From Chondrosia reniformis (Eukaryota; Porifera; Demospongiae; Chondrillida; Chondrillidae), in contig OX359193.1 of NCBI GenBank assembly GCA_947172415.1, positions 5,388,501 to 5,452,500 on the forward strand: a stretch of 64,000 nucleotides of DNA, in the 5' to 3' direction. Shown one piece after another: positions 20,701 to 32,893 of this stretch (its first letter is position 1; each line of letters starts with the position of its first letter). The notes below the pieces were generated by a model, which saw nothing but the letters and a program-made list of their open reading frames with translations, was not told where the DNA came from and did not search any database. Both the position numbers and the translations under genes were made by a program.

Positions 20701-23700
20701 CTTACACAAAATGTCATTGTGACAGGTCAAATTGAAAAACTTAAGACTACTTTTCAAATAGTTTCTCAGGTGAGGTTTCTATTGTGATAGATTAGAAAAT
20801 GATGCACATACGTACGTACGTACGTACATGTGTATATGCATTCATACATTTGAAAATGGGTAGTTCAAGTACGTATGTATGTATGAGTTTAATGTTATTG
20901 CAAATAACCATACCAATATAGACTATACGTACCTCCTCTCCAATGTAAATAAATTATGAAAGTGTTCTAATGGCTAAGTAGAGGTCATAGAAAATATATT
21001 TGGATCTTTGTATTTGTACATACATATTGTTCTATTGTTTAGTTGTATGTAGATATTGTGTCTCATATACGTATGTACTTAGGACACTGCACCAAGCCCA
21101 GAGTATGTAGATGAAGTGTTGCCTGCCATATTGCAAAACCTCAAACAGATGGGAGATGCTTCCCCCAGCTCAAACTGTAGCACTGAGAGCATCCACAGTG
21201 AAGAGCTTAGTGCTGTTCAGGATGATGAAACACAGTCCAGTCATCTTGCTGATCTAACTACCACTTTATGGACACTCCTTTCTAATGTGAAGGACAGACT
21301 ATTTGAATACAAAGCCCAACAGCTCCAGTTGTGTCTTCAACTTAGGAAGAAATGTGAGGAATGTGGTCTATCCACTGAAGGAACGCCCTTAGACCAGATT
21401 GTGAGATGTTTTGACAGATTGACTACCGTTGAAAGAGATGTTAAAGATCTTTCTGACAGGTACTTTAATTTTTGGTAAAACTACATATACGTACCTTTAG
21501 AAAGTAGCCCTTTGTATGTACATACGTACATACGTACGTTTGTTCCTTTGGTGCAAACAACTAAACACTGCTGTATGCACACAATCATAATCAAAAATAC
21601 TATAGTACTACATACGTACGTACTATATGTATTAATGTATGTAGGTGTAACATAATCTTTGTATTATAGGCTTACCTCTAGCAAACATAATCATGAGATA
21701 TCAATGAGCGCTGCACTATCTGCCTTAAGAAGTGATTCTCAAAAGGATATTCAAGAGGCTGTGGAAAAGACAAGAATGGAAGAGAGAGAGGCAGCAAGGA
21801 AGGAACTCGCAAGACGTGAAGGTGATATTACTGAAAGGCTTTCATCTACTGTAGTTCAAAAGGACAAGGAGATAAGCAACTTAATGCAAGTTTTGGAATC
21901 AGCACAGCAGGTAATGAAGTGGATCACTGGGAGGTGATCATATTTTGCCATTTAATAGGACTTCAGTCCCCCAAACAAGATAAGACGTACCTACGTACGT
22001 AGTTCACTTGGCTGTAGTGATATATTCACTGATACATACGTATGTACGTATACATGTCATTTACGTATCTACGGAAGTCAAATGAAAGATACAACTTTGG
22101 TACAAAAGATTTAGCATGAAAACTAGTAAATTGGCATGCAAATTTACACAAGGACAACAAGTCGTACATACATACTAAGTATTAGATAAGTGGTACGCTC
22201 TTTCACCTGCTAATTTTCCTGGATTTTATATACAATACAATCATATATACATCTACATATACGTACAACAAGATAATTTATTATTATATCTACATATACG
22301 TATGTACGTACATATATTTGGTAGGAATCAAAGTCTTCTTTGGAAAAGGTTGAGACAGATAAAAATCATATTCAAAGACTCCTGCAAAATCTGGCCAACA
22401 AAGATAAAGAAATTGTTAGTGAGCTACAATGGGATGGATGTATGTATGTAGTTCAATACTACAATACTTCGCATGTTAATTCTATCCCCGCTCTCTTTTT
22501 TAATTACATAGTACGTATGACTCAGGTTAGGCCTCTATTTAAATAAATTGCTTTGTTGAATACAATGTTTGATGCATATGTAGGATTTCATAAAGAGCAG
22601 TCTTGCAGTGGTTGAAGGTAGTAAGGAGGAAAGGATTACAGAGCTACTGAGGGAATTGAATGAAGTACAGGTACGTAAGTACATATTCATTTAATTTCTA
22701 TTTATTTTAGTTGTTACGTTCATCATGAATTTGTTACAATTTGAGCATCAGCAACACTTATTATTAATCAAATTATAACTCATCACATATCACCTTCTTC
22801 TACGTACATATAAACTGGTTGTATGCCTTCCTCCTCATTTATTGATGAAGAAGACCTACGGGTCGAAACATCCTAACACTCTGATTAATAATAAGTGTTG
22901 CTGATGCTCAAATTGTAACCAATTTGTAATTACGTACGTATGCACTTAGCCACTCAGGAAAAAAAATAATTTATAGTGTTTCTATACCATGGTATTAAAT
23001 ACAAGACACTTGAGTACCCTACTAACATACGTACATTTACATGTATAGTTCTTTATGCTTATGCTTGCTGTCTGTAGGAAGTGTCCAATCAGCATGCTTT
23101 GACTATAGTAGCAATGGAGCAAAAATTGCTAACTTCTGTTCATCGGATAGCATCCCTAGAAGATAGGCTGGCTGTGCAGAAAGTCAATTCATGGAATGGA
23201 GACTCACCGACTGTGTCACTTGGGTCCAGTCTAGTACACCCCTCCGATGATGAAAAAGGTACCCTCCATTGTGAAGGTGTCACTGAAACTAAAAGAACAG
23301 ACGGTAACCATGAGGAAGAACCTGGTCTGAAAAACATAAAAGCAGATCTGGAAAAGGAGAGAGAAGAGTTGAAGCAAACCATTAGAATATTAAAGTACGT
23401 ATATGTGTATAGTACCCTTAGCATTTCCCTCTTCATGAGCACTTGGGATAAAATGAGTACTTACGTATGTACGTATGTACGTATCTGGAGTGTGTGTACA
23501 TACAGTACTTACATATGTATTTATTATCTAATGGTTTACGTACGTACGTATGTACGTGAATACATGTTACAAATGTTAATTTTTGCTATGTAATGTACGT
23601 CCATACTACGTATGTATAGGAAACAGCATTCCTTGTCATTAGCAGAATGTAGAAGACTAGAGGCTAGAGTGACAGAACTCCAAGAAACCATAAAGTCTGA

Positions 23701-26700
23701 TAATGATACATTTGAGAGTAAATATGGTATGAAAAGCACGACTTAGTCATTTACTATTTTGACATGTGATAAGTACATATGTATGTACATATACAGATTT
23801 CTCTTTACACCAAAATAAGAGCCATGTATGAAGACTCTTGTGCATGTACTGTATGGTCAAATTAGTATTGCTAATTGTTCACATTTTGTTCCTTTCCGTA
23901 GCTCTTATGAATCAGAAGCACGAAAGGGAGTTTGCCGACTTGAACAGGAAGCTCTCCAAACAAGAGGAAGAACTCACTGAAAATTCACAAAAAATGTCTA
24001 CACTGCAAGTGTGTTGAAATGAAGTCTCCATTGAGTGTTATATGCATATACAGATACTATACACATCCAAATGAATATGCAGTATGTTGCAGTGGCACCA
24101 TACATACATACGTACGTATATATGTACATACGTATGTACTTAAAGAGAAGGTATAGAGACCTACTTGTGTTCATCAGTATGCACCCGTTGGAGACTAGCT
24201 TTCATAAATTAACATACATAGTAAGTAGGGACTACATTTGTATTGATATTTATATACGTACGTAGGAGAACCTGAGAAATAAGAATACTCAGATATCTAG
24301 TTTAGAAGATACAATAAGGAGTATACAAGACCAGAAAGATCAATATACTGAAGATTCTGACATCTCTGCTAGCAAGCAAAGAGAAAGACCACACACTTTC
24401 TACTTAAATGGACACAGTGTAAGCTCTTCATTGACTGTATATGTTCATTACAGCCACCTATGAGACGTTTCTGTGTTGATGTAAGTACATCTTTATCCAA
24501 TGTTTTGTAACTGCAGAATTTGTCAGAGGTTGGAGCTGCATGTTTAAGTGAAAGGCATTCTCAAATTATCCAGCAGCAAAAACAAACCTTAAAGGATTTG
24601 CGCTTCAAACTGAAGGAAATTAAAGAGAATAAACCACCAAGTAAGGAACAATGGAGGAACCAGCTGTCCTGGGTTCGATTCCTTCTTTTTCTACTTTCCT
24701 GTTTTTCCCTCTTTATGTTATTTCATTAAAATTACTTGTGGTTTGATTATCACTTTGATTATTCACTCAATTCACAGATCCAAGTCAGTTAGCACTATTA
24801 CAGAAGACCCAAGAGCTTAGTTACAGGCTGAATGCTTACAAGAGTGTCTGTGATACAGAGGACCCTAAAGACCTGTCTGCAGCAAATGGTGTCGACATTG
24901 ACACCCAAACACAACATGGAGTTGATCTTGATAAGATGTCACCCTTGGATTTGCAGGATATACAAAACTCACTTGGGGCTTGTGAATACATGGTACGTAG
25001 TCTGTCATAATGCATGTAATGCAGTTGAGAAGGAGAGAAGGTTTGAATCCCTATATGGCCTTTACTCTAAAGTACGTAGATGTAGCATGTACGAAAAATG
25101 ATTGGTTAGATTATTCCTGTGTATCAGTTTGCACAATCTGTTAGAGGTTGTATAATAGAATCAAAAGTGACCATCACCACTATTGTGACATCTTTGAGTT
25201 TACACTTAACTACATTTCATGTACGCAGCTTATAGAACTGTTGTTCAGTCTAGCAAAGTCACTTTCATATGAACCGGCTCCTCCTAAGGAGACTGTTTTA
25301 CAAGTAACACAATCAGAACGACCAGCTCTCATTAGTGAAAGGAGAAAGGTGTGTGTACTAATTTTATCATGGCCATGTAAATGAGAAATCTGCAGATTCT
25401 TGTGTTTTGCCTATCCATGCATACCACACATACGTACGTATATTCATATCTTATTAAAGTCAATAACACTGTTTTGGTAATATTACCTAAGTGTTGTATG
25501 GAGTATGCTGTATGTATGCAAATATACAAACCTATCAAATTAGTAATTAGTATGTACCACTCCACCTTAAACAAGTATACGTATATCAACTGTACACTGT
25601 ATGCTTCTCTAGTTTGTGAAAGTACTTTCTAGTGAAGTGGACAAGCTGGTAAAGATACTGCATGCTAACAAAAGACTCCTGGAGGGAGCAAGGAAGGAAG
25701 TGGCAAAGTTAAAGTGAGACTTTTTTTAAATAGAATGTGTTGGCCACATGGCTGCAATGTTCTGCTGGTTATCCACCTGTACTCTGCCATTAAACTACAG
25801 TACATACGCGTATGTACATATGATTGCTTCAGGGAACCTTCTCCTGTTTTCCCTTATATTGGTTTTTAAATTTTCAATTGAGGTACGCAACTCAGTGCCA
25901 GTAGCCAGAACAAGCTGGCTGGCAAAAACCCAACCCCTTTTCATGGTCAGGAGCCATCCACTAAACCATTGGCCATCAATCATCTTTTCATGTTGCTTCT
26001 ACGTATACGTAGTTTGATAGGCATTCATGTACATAATACCTGTATGATTGTAGTTGCTGTTGCAGTGTTATTCCATCCGCATTGTATTTACTTAATAGGC
26101 TGTCTGAGAGAGAATGTATGGAAAATACTGCTTCTACTGTGGTGAGTATATATATATTACACTACCTAGTACTGTAGACACAAAAGCAATATACAACAGG
26201 GTCCCTTCTAACTGCATCAAATTTAGCTCTTGGGTGGTACATCCCTGAGGGTTTTCATCAGCAACTGGTGATCGGTTACTGATGAAGACCTTTTGGGTTA
26301 AAACCTTCGAACAAAAGATTGTGTTTTTAGACCCTTAAAGAGTCTAAACATATCATCTAACATTATCTATTAACTCTAATACTCAAAATTATTCTGTTAC
26401 TAAAGTCTTTGGCTGAGGAGCAAACTAAAAGAGTAAGAGATTTGAATGATGAGCTACAAGTAGCACTTGAAGAACTAGATCAACAGAAGAGACTTAATGA
26501 AGCACTTGTTCGGAGACAGGTTTGTGCATAGGTGCATACTTATGTCAGTATTTATGTACGTACCTGCATGTACGTATACTATATCCATTTATTAATGTGT
26601 TAACAATATCATCATCATTGTCATTGAACTCTGGATATTACTCCTCCTCATTGTGCTCCTCAGGGGACATGAGTGGGCAGGAGTAATATCCAGAGTTCAA

Positions 26701-27699
26701 TAATGATCAATGCTTTAAGATCGGCTTTAGATCTCTTAAAGTTCCCCTGTGTCAACAAGTTACTACTTTAAGCCATATCCTGTTCTCAATCCTATTGTAG
26801 CATCACTCAGAAGGTCCTTACAGAGGAAACACTGTTCCACTAAGTCACTCGTGTTTTGTGTCACCAGAAGAAGTGAAACACAAGGTAATGTTCAAGTATG
26901 AATACCTTTAGGACACTGTTATGCAGATGTGGTGTGTTTTAGTATGTACGTACATTGAGCAATAACTTTGCCAACTAAAGGAATATTAATATTATAGGTA
27001 CATGCCTATAGGCCTTTACTCTAAAGTAGATGTAGCAAGAGTATAGGAAAAATGGCGTATTAGACTATTCATACATACATAAGTACGTATGTACGTAGGT
27101 ATGGATGTATATATTATTCCTATTCCATTTGTTGAATATAATTGCCACTTTTAGCCAACAATATGAAAATTTCCCACTTTATTCTGTTGTATATACTAAA
27201 TAACTTATGTATGTCAACAGCTCAGCCATCAACAAAGATCATACAGTGAACAGTTGAAGAAGAAGAAACTTCAAATAAATGGCCTTAAAAAGGTATCCAA
27301 ATATATAGCCAGCCATTATTGTATACGTACGTATGTACATACATATAGTTACGTAGTTCTCATGTTAATTCTAATATACAGTAGTGACATGTGTTCTGAG
27401 TTATAAATATAGTTCATTAGTGACTAAATGGGTGTACCACTCTTATATATATGTACATACATACAGCTAATACAAGTGAGTCTTTGTGAACTAGATAATT
27501 TATTGAAGAATAGGGTCCAATGATGTGAATGTGATTGAAAAAATGAATGAACAGAATCAGATAGTTATAAGTACATTTGTCTGTAGCTAGGTGACAATGC
27601 TCTGATGACTTTGCTTTTCCTTAGGAACTTCATGTGACTTCCCAGAAGCTAGATGCAACCGCAATGAGACTTAAACAGGTTGAGGGAAGAAGACACTAA
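17791..27699 (+). CDS. Large coiled-coil protein, 25 exons, about 1,150 residues
   Basis: Exons placed from splice borders with consistent phase: 17791-17820, 18059-18277, 18650-18859, 18911-18997 (donor uncertain), 19135-19284, 19882-19977, 20183-20344, 20698-20769, 21083-21459, 21670-21910, 22325-22414, 22584-22670, 23078-23394, 23620-23726, 23902-24008, 24266-24418, 24517-24640, 24778-24992, 25229-25348, 25613-25713, 26099-26141, 26406-26519, 26801-26884, 27221-27292, 27625-27699 (TAA). The product starts MAVTISKQLQ-VHPILSILEEL and is almost entirely heptad-rich coiled coil with acidic, serine-rich linkers. One block (GAACLSERHSQIIQQQKQTL, exon 24517-24640) vaguely recalls FHAD1/CCDC27-type proteins, but no FHA domain is present and I do not assign a name. 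A cytoskeletal, centrosomal or ciliary scaffold is plausible. Introns are 50-850 bases and unusually rich in ACGT repeats. Confidence 0.8.
18395..18598. repeat. Imperfect foldback element in coiled-coil gene intron 2
   Basis: Inverted arms share CACAATC(a/t)GGTATAAACCCTT, CCTTAAAATCTT and AGCTGTTTCTTGTACAA; about 75 bases per arm with a few mismatches around a short centre. Confidence 0.7.
22733..22919. mobile_element. Foldback element with perfect 36-bp arms and a hammerhead-like core
   Basis: Arms 22733-22768 and 22884-22919 are exact inverted copies (GTTACAATTTGAGCATCAGC...). The spacer contains TTGATGA at 22842 and GAAAC at 22865-22869 around a GACC/GGTC stem, close to the CUGANGA...GAAA hammerhead core. 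Intronic, between exons ending 22670 and starting 23078. Confidence 0.7.
26623..26701. repeat. Foldback with perfect 23-bp arms
   Basis: ATTGAACTCTGGATATTACT... at 26623-26645 is exactly inverted at 26679-26701. Intronic in the coiled-coil gene. Confidence 0.75.
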
Positions 27700-27869
27700 C
27701 TAAAAGTGCATATACGTACTTTAACATTGCTAATGTAACAAATATACCTATATGTACATTTATGAATGATTTGCAATGTTAAGGACTTGTGTTCTTATAT
27801 AATTATTGGGACAAGCATGAGTGAGACCCCATACTTATTATGACCATACATATATATTGGTTTCTATAG

Positions 27870-27958
27870 AGAATCAATTGGGACTGTTTAGCATGTCCAT
27901 TGTGTGGAGGTTGTCCGCATTTCAGAGTGTCCATTATGGGAGGTTCCACTGTATATAT
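27870..27958 (-). mobile_element. Solitary end of a pogo/Tigger-like transposon
   Basis: Read on the minus strand it begins TACAGTGGAACCTCCCATAA and repeats GGACA/CCTCC phrases, the usual look of pogo/Tigger subterminal sequence. No matching second end seen nearby. The remainder of 27700-28180 is AT-rich with nothing recognised. Confidence 0.5.
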
Positions 27959-28243
27959 ACGTATATATATGAAGTATATATAAATGTATCACAATAGCTA
28001 TCCATGTACAGTACGTATATACTAAAGTAACTTCCTTATAAAGATGCAACACTATGATGCAATGCATTCACATCCAATTATTAGCTTATGTAGATATTGT
28101 GGTTATATAGCTGATGTAAGCATACCTTTATATGAAACCTAACATGTACGGTACTTTCATTAGGACAGCCCCTACTTATAATGGGTGTACACTGGAATTC
28201 ATATCACTCGAATATTCTTTTAGTTAGAACATTGACTTTTATC

Positions 28244-29623
28244 ATGGCCACCAATTTTAGTGGATTAGAAATCGTTTGTGTTGACTGTGATATTATGAAA
28301 GACCAGATAGACACTGTTCATCTTAATTGTCAGGCACATTATATCTGTAAAAACTGTCTTCTCAACAGGTACAGATCTAAAAATGGAGACCCTGAGAACT
28401 GTTTATTTTGCTCTACAGTTACCTCAGTGAACAGAATCTCCATCTATGTGGATAATTCTAATCTTTGGATTGAAGGCAAGAAGGCTTATGCCAGGGTGAA
28501 GGGTCTATCTACCCCAGAAGACCCCAGGGCTCGGTTTGACATTGGTAAGGTTGGTGAAGTAGTGGCTGCAGGCAGGGAGAACCATGTAGATGGAAGGACC
28601 CTTTATGGTTCAAGGCCACCTGAGGCAGACACAGTCTGGAAGAAAATTGAGAAGCACAAATGGCTAGTTGATATAAGTGATAAGAGCTTTCACACAGGTA
28701 AAGAGAAACAAGTTGATGCTAAACTGATTACTGATTTGGTGTCATTGGTTACTAAAAGTGCACCAGGAGTTGTAATTATTGTCAGTGGTGACGCAGATTA
28801 CATACCTCCTATAGAAAAAGCTCTAGAGTGTAAGTGGCAGGTAGAGGTTTGGGCATGGAAACAGGCAATATCTTCAGCCATTAAAAATCATCCAAGCTTA
28901 AACAAGGGTCTACAGGTTCACTATTTGGATGAAAACTTGGATGACATAATGTTTATTAATGATGAATTAAATCCCTCAAAAGCCACCAAGAAGCAACTAG
29001 AGTCAGCCATTATTTTCAACATCAAGCTAGATGGCAGTGCTATGAAGCAGAAAACCTATTGGAAAGTTAAACATGACCTTCAAGAGCTTACTCGTTGGCC
29101 AATTGTGTATTACACTTTACCTTCACAGAAAGATGCATTTGTAGTAGAGGTTTTGGCTATGTTCATGACAGTGAATTCAGAGAGCTACATGTACAACATT
29201 GATAAAGTGCTGAGAGATCTCAAATCAAAATGGAAGAAAACCCTTCACTTAAGCGGTGACCCCCTTCGATTTGACAAGTACTATACTCACCTAGAGGATA
29301 AAGGTGCTTTACACTTTATTACTGATATCTTTCCAAGATGCAAGAATCATGATTCAGAGCAATATGATAATATGAGTGAGATGAGTGATACATCATCCAT
29401 TAAAAGCCGGTCTTCCTCAAAGAGCACAGGTAGAGACTTCAATAGCAAAGATTTGTACAAAACTACTCTCTGTGTACATTTTAATCGCAGCTCGTGTTCC
29501 CGTGGTGACAGTTGCAGATATGCCCATGGATACAAAGATCCAAAAAGCTACTGCACAGTTTGTGAAAAGCCTGGTCATGTGTCTGGATCACCTGGGCAAC
29601 CCTGTGCTTCAAATTATAATTAA
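28244..29623 (+). CDS. RING-like / NYN (PIN-fold) putative RNase / CCCH zinc-finger protein
   Basis: Single-exon ORF. I choose the ATG at 28244 (MATNFSGLEIV) because it directly precedes the first domain; an in-frame ATG at 28181 would add 21 unremarkable residues. Domains: a RING-like Cys/His cluster (CVDCD ... HYICKNC ... CLFC, residues about 10-60); an NYN/LabA-type PIN-fold domain (IYVDNSNLWIEG, VDAKLITDL, VIIVSGDADYIPPI) with the expected acidic residues D-N, D and D-x-D; a low-complexity Ser-rich linker; a C-x7-C-x5-C-x3-H zinc finger (LCVHFNRSSCSRGDSCRYAH); and a terminal Cys pair (YCTVC). NYN domains are metal-dependent nucleases related to Regnase/N4BP1, and CCCH fingers bind RNA, so a regulated RNA-cleaving protein is likely, possibly with E3 ligase activity. 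The RING is short and may be only a zinc-binding fold. No close named homologue is recognised. Confidence 0.82.
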   Translation: MATNFSGLEIVCVDCDIMKDQIDTVHLNCQAHYICKNCLLNRYRSKNGDPENCLFCSTVTSVNRISIYVDNSNLWIEGKKAYARVKGLSTPEDPRARFDIGKVGEVVAAGRENHVDGRTLYGSRPPEADTVWKKIEKHKWLVDISDKSFHTGKEKQVDAKLITDLVSLVTKSAPGVVIIVSGDADYIPPIEKALECKWQVEVWAWKQAISSAIKNHPSLNKGLQVHYLDENLDDIMFINDELNPSKATKKQLESAIIFNIKLDGSAMKQKTYWKVKHDLQELTRWPIVYYTLPSQKDAFVVEVLAMFMTVNSESYMYNIDKVLRDLKSKWKKTLHLSGDPLRFDKYYTHLEDKGALHFITDIFPRCKNHDSEQYDNMSEMSDTSSIKSRSSSKSTGRDFNSKDLYKTTLCVHFNRSSCSRGDSCRYAHGYKDPKSYCTVCEKPGHVSGSPGQPCASNYN

Positions 29624-29974
29624 CTAGCAATGCTACCAAACTTTCTATACTAAAAGGCTATAATATATACATATTTACTGCATGTATATATATATGTATG
29701 TTTTATGTTAAATTTGAACATACGTATGTATAATATATGATGCAAGCTGTACACATAAGTGTGAATTATAATGATTTAAGTGTTATATATAAGTACCAGC
29801 ACATGAAAAATTCATTAGCTGTACATGTTTTTGTTAAGAATTTATACAAAGTCATATGTTGTAACTATCTCTCTCTCTCTCTATGTATATATACGTATAT
29901 ACATTAGACATCTATATAAATATACAACTAATTGCATTTTAAATATATGCATTTAAAAATTGTTCTTAGAGTAC

Positions 29975-29980
29975 AATAAA
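29975..29980 (+). terminator. AATAAA polyadenylation signal
   Basis: Canonical hexamer about 350 bases after the NYN gene stop, within the convergent interval with the minus-strand coiled-coil gene. The interval 29624-30052 is otherwise AT-rich with a short CTCTCT run. Confidence 0.45.
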
Positions 29981-30052
29981 GTGATAGAAACTGTATACAA
30001 CTGTATATTAGTATTCTTCAGTAACTTTGTTACTATACATGCAGTATAAGTG

Positions 30053-32893
30053 TTAGTATTCCACTGATACTTTTGCATTCTCCTTGATTTGCTTCTCAAT
30101 ATTCTCCTTTTCTTTTCGGTTCTAATGAATCACATGACAATGTACATTCACTTACAATCTTATGTATATAAGACCCCTAGATTTACAGCCAAAGATTCAC
30201 AAAAGATCAACAAGAAGACAAAGATTTCCAGAGTCACTGATGAAGGGTGGGGTTCCCAGAAACAGCTCTCTGACCCAGTGGATCAAAAAAGAGAGAAGAC
30301 TCCTGTATCCTCATCCAAAGCTCACTCCAGTTATTAGTTCCCTATAGGCTTTTAAGTTTACAGATTAGGCATAGCATGTAAGAAAATGATGGTGAGTATT
30401 CATACATATTGTACAGTAGTTGTATTCATTACCTGGTGAACTAAAAATCTAATCCTTGCATCTAGGTAATCCTCCCCTTGTTCCTTCTTCTGAGCTTGAT
30501 GCAATAAAGAGATTTGATTTTTTAGAGAAGCTAAAGAGAATATAATTGGAACTATACACTATTTTACACTGTTATATACTTATTATGTGATGAATATTCA
30601 GCTAGGTACGTTAATAATAGGCATAGCCAGGTAAATTCTAATTATAACTTTTGCATGCATATACATATATATATAGTATACCGATTTCAGCTCCATATTG
30701 ATTATGAAGAGATACAATTTCATTTTCCAAGGACTTGATCTATATAATACAATGGAAATTTTTAAGGCAATTCTGTTAAATATTAAATACATACGTACAT
30801 ACAAACTTCAGTAAATGCACATATTATTCAATTAGTCTGGTATGCTATTCCCCACTTCCTATATACCTGCCACCAATAACTGTACAGGGGTGAGAAAGCA
30901 GGGTCTAGCATACGCAGATAATGTCAATACCATACTAATCAGCTTAGCTACTGATTTCACACCAGTAAACGGACACCTACATGGGAAGATGGCTGTCCAC
31001 ACACTCGAGCATATTATTGCTCTCTTTCACACATTTAAGGGCTTCCTTTAGGCACAAATTACAAATTGCTTGGACTCCAAAACAATGTTATATGTAATCT
31101 CCATGAGATAGAGGGATCTATATGCTGTTACCACTGTGGGTGCTTATCCACAAGGTGCGGGCATTTACATTTTCTACTGGACCCTATTTTCTCACCCTTG
31201 CACTAATATATTCAATAAACTTGAATATCGGGTGTTGCTAGTATGACTTACCTTCTGTTGTAAAGTTTTAATTGCATCTGAATGATGTTTGTTTGCTTTG
31301 GAGAGTGTGGTAGTTCCTGCTTCCTCCTGTTGCTTCATTTGGGCTCTTATGCTTTCCAACTCTACTTTTGTAGAAGAAAGCTGCTGGCTGGCTAGAGATA
31401 GCTTACTCTACAAAATTAACCATGATACTTTAATACACATTTTCATATACGTAGATATTATATGTATGAAGAATTAAGGACCTTTAACTTAGACATTTCT
31501 AAAGTAAGATTCCTCCCATCTGTAGTTTTTTGCAAATTTGTCTGTGCAAGTTCTTTTTGCAACTTTTCAGCCATCTTTTTTTCAGTCTCCAACTGTTCGG
31601 TTGTCCTTTTGTTTTTCTCTGTTAATTTAGCATTCTTTTCCACAAGTTCCTTAACCTTTTGTGTTTTTTCATCAAATTGTGCCCGTAAAGAGGACAAGGC
31701 TTCAGTGAGATCCTTTATTTTCAGCTCTCTGTCACATTTAGTCTCATTCAACTGCTGCTGTAATTGAGCTAGTTGTTGTTTTAGATCTGCAATCTACATA
31801 ATTTGGAAAACAATTACACTCTATAAGAGGAACAGCTAATGAATGCAACATTAGTAATAACAAGGATAACTACATGAGGCATATAGCACAGGATCAAATC
31901 TCAGGTTTCAAAGGGTGCTCAAGTATCAATTTCAAGGTCTTCACAGCCCTTTCCAAGTTTTTGAAACCTGGCAGTTCAAAGAGGTTTCATACCCTCTGAA
32001 ACCTGAAATTTGATCCTGTGTATAGCCTGTATCATTTTAGCTTATGGATATCATTTTATACTCTATAGATCTATTGCTGGTATATAACTATATTCATCTG
32101 CTAATTTGATCAGGTATGCACACTAGCTATAAATTGATAAGTAAACTTCAGACGTTTCGACCCAATTCAAAGATAGACACTTTTAAAACTGACAGACAGA
32201 CTTCTTACATTTTTCTCAGCAGATTTTCTTGATTTGGTCTCAGCTACCAAGTCTACACTCATGGAAGACTGCTGCTTCACTAGTGCATTTTCCCTCCTAG
32301 ATAGGTCAGCCAAGTCTTGCCTTGTCTGCTCCAAATCACTTTTCAGAACTGCCAAACGTTTTTCCTCTAAGTTTTTACTCGCGCAAGCTGCTGTTTGAAC
32401 TATTAACGATAGGATGATGTTCAGTAACACTTTCATTCTAATCTTCATTTAATGTGAATCCAAGTTATCCTCTGTAAGCTAAGGTCCCTACAACTGCTAT
32501 CATTTACAATGTATAACCTTTTAGGCAAAACCAACTTACTATCTTTCCACGAGCAATCTAATAATTCCATTATTTTTGCTTCAGCATTCGAAACCTGCAA
32601 AAATTGTTTACATTCGGATTGGACCGACATATACCCACTTCTTTATGTTTTAATTGTGGTTCTATATACGAGTGTAAACCTTATAAATTTCTCACTTCAT
32701 CTGTTAAGTGTCCAATGATACCTTTCACATTCTCTTTAGCAGGATGAATAGAATCTTCAAACTTGCAATTGGGAGCAAGTACTACTTCCTTTTCAATTGA
32801 AGAACTTACAATAGGAGGAAGAAAGTGTCCGCGTGATGAACTGGCAGTTGAAACGCGAGAGTTTGACAAAATTTTGTCGCTGTCAGACGCCAT
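30053..32893 (-). CDS. Coiled-coil protein, 8 exons, about 375 residues
   Basis: Minus-strand exons with matching phases: 32893-32696 (ATG), 32594-32540, 32387-32209, 31793-31482, 31407-31252, 30739-30682, 30530-30433, 30121-30053 (TAA). The N-terminal 66 residues are low-complexity, Ser-rich (MASDSDKILSNSRVSTASSS). The rest is heptad coiled coil (e.g. KSDLEQTRQDLADLSRRENA and EKNKRTTEQLETEKKMAEKL). The donor after the exon ending 31482 (GTCCTT) is weak. Two introns carry foldback elements. I do not recognise the family; a cytoskeletal or centrosomal scaffold is the generic expectation. It is convergent with the NYN gene, its stop lying 430 bases away, and its start lies about 780 bases from the next plus-strand gene. 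Confidence 0.75.
30110..30395 (+). repeat. Dispersed repeat family A, copy 2
   Basis: Same phrases as the copies at 12150 and 60937: GAGTCACTGATGAAGGGTG, CCCAGAAACAGCT, GACTCCTGTATCC, TTAGTTCCCTATAGGCTTTT and AGGCATAGCA(T/G)GTA. It occupies the last intron of the minus-strand coiled-coil gene. Confidence 0.65.
30886..31202. mobile_element. MITE-like element in intron
   Basis: Inverted ends GGGTGAGAAAGCAGGGTCTA (about 30888) and TGGACCCTATTTTCTCACCC (about 31178). Internal sequence resembles no protein I know. It lies in the intron between exons 31407-31252 and 30739-30682. Confidence 0.6.
31878..32021. repeat. Foldback element in intron
   Basis: Inverted arms CACAGGATCAAATCTCAGGT and its near-complement ending ATTTGATCCTGTG, about 28 bases per arm. 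Confidence 0.65.

Larger units (their letters stand above)
19000..27400. repeat. ACGT/TACG tetranucleotide-rich introns
   Basis: Dozens of short TACGTACGTA, CATACGTA and GTATGTACGTA runs fill the introns of the coiled-coil gene and even abut the splice sites (donors reading GTACGTA at 19978, 22671, 23395 and 24993; acceptors TACGTAG at 20691 and 24259). Elsewhere in the window they are sparser. Confidence 0.7.
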
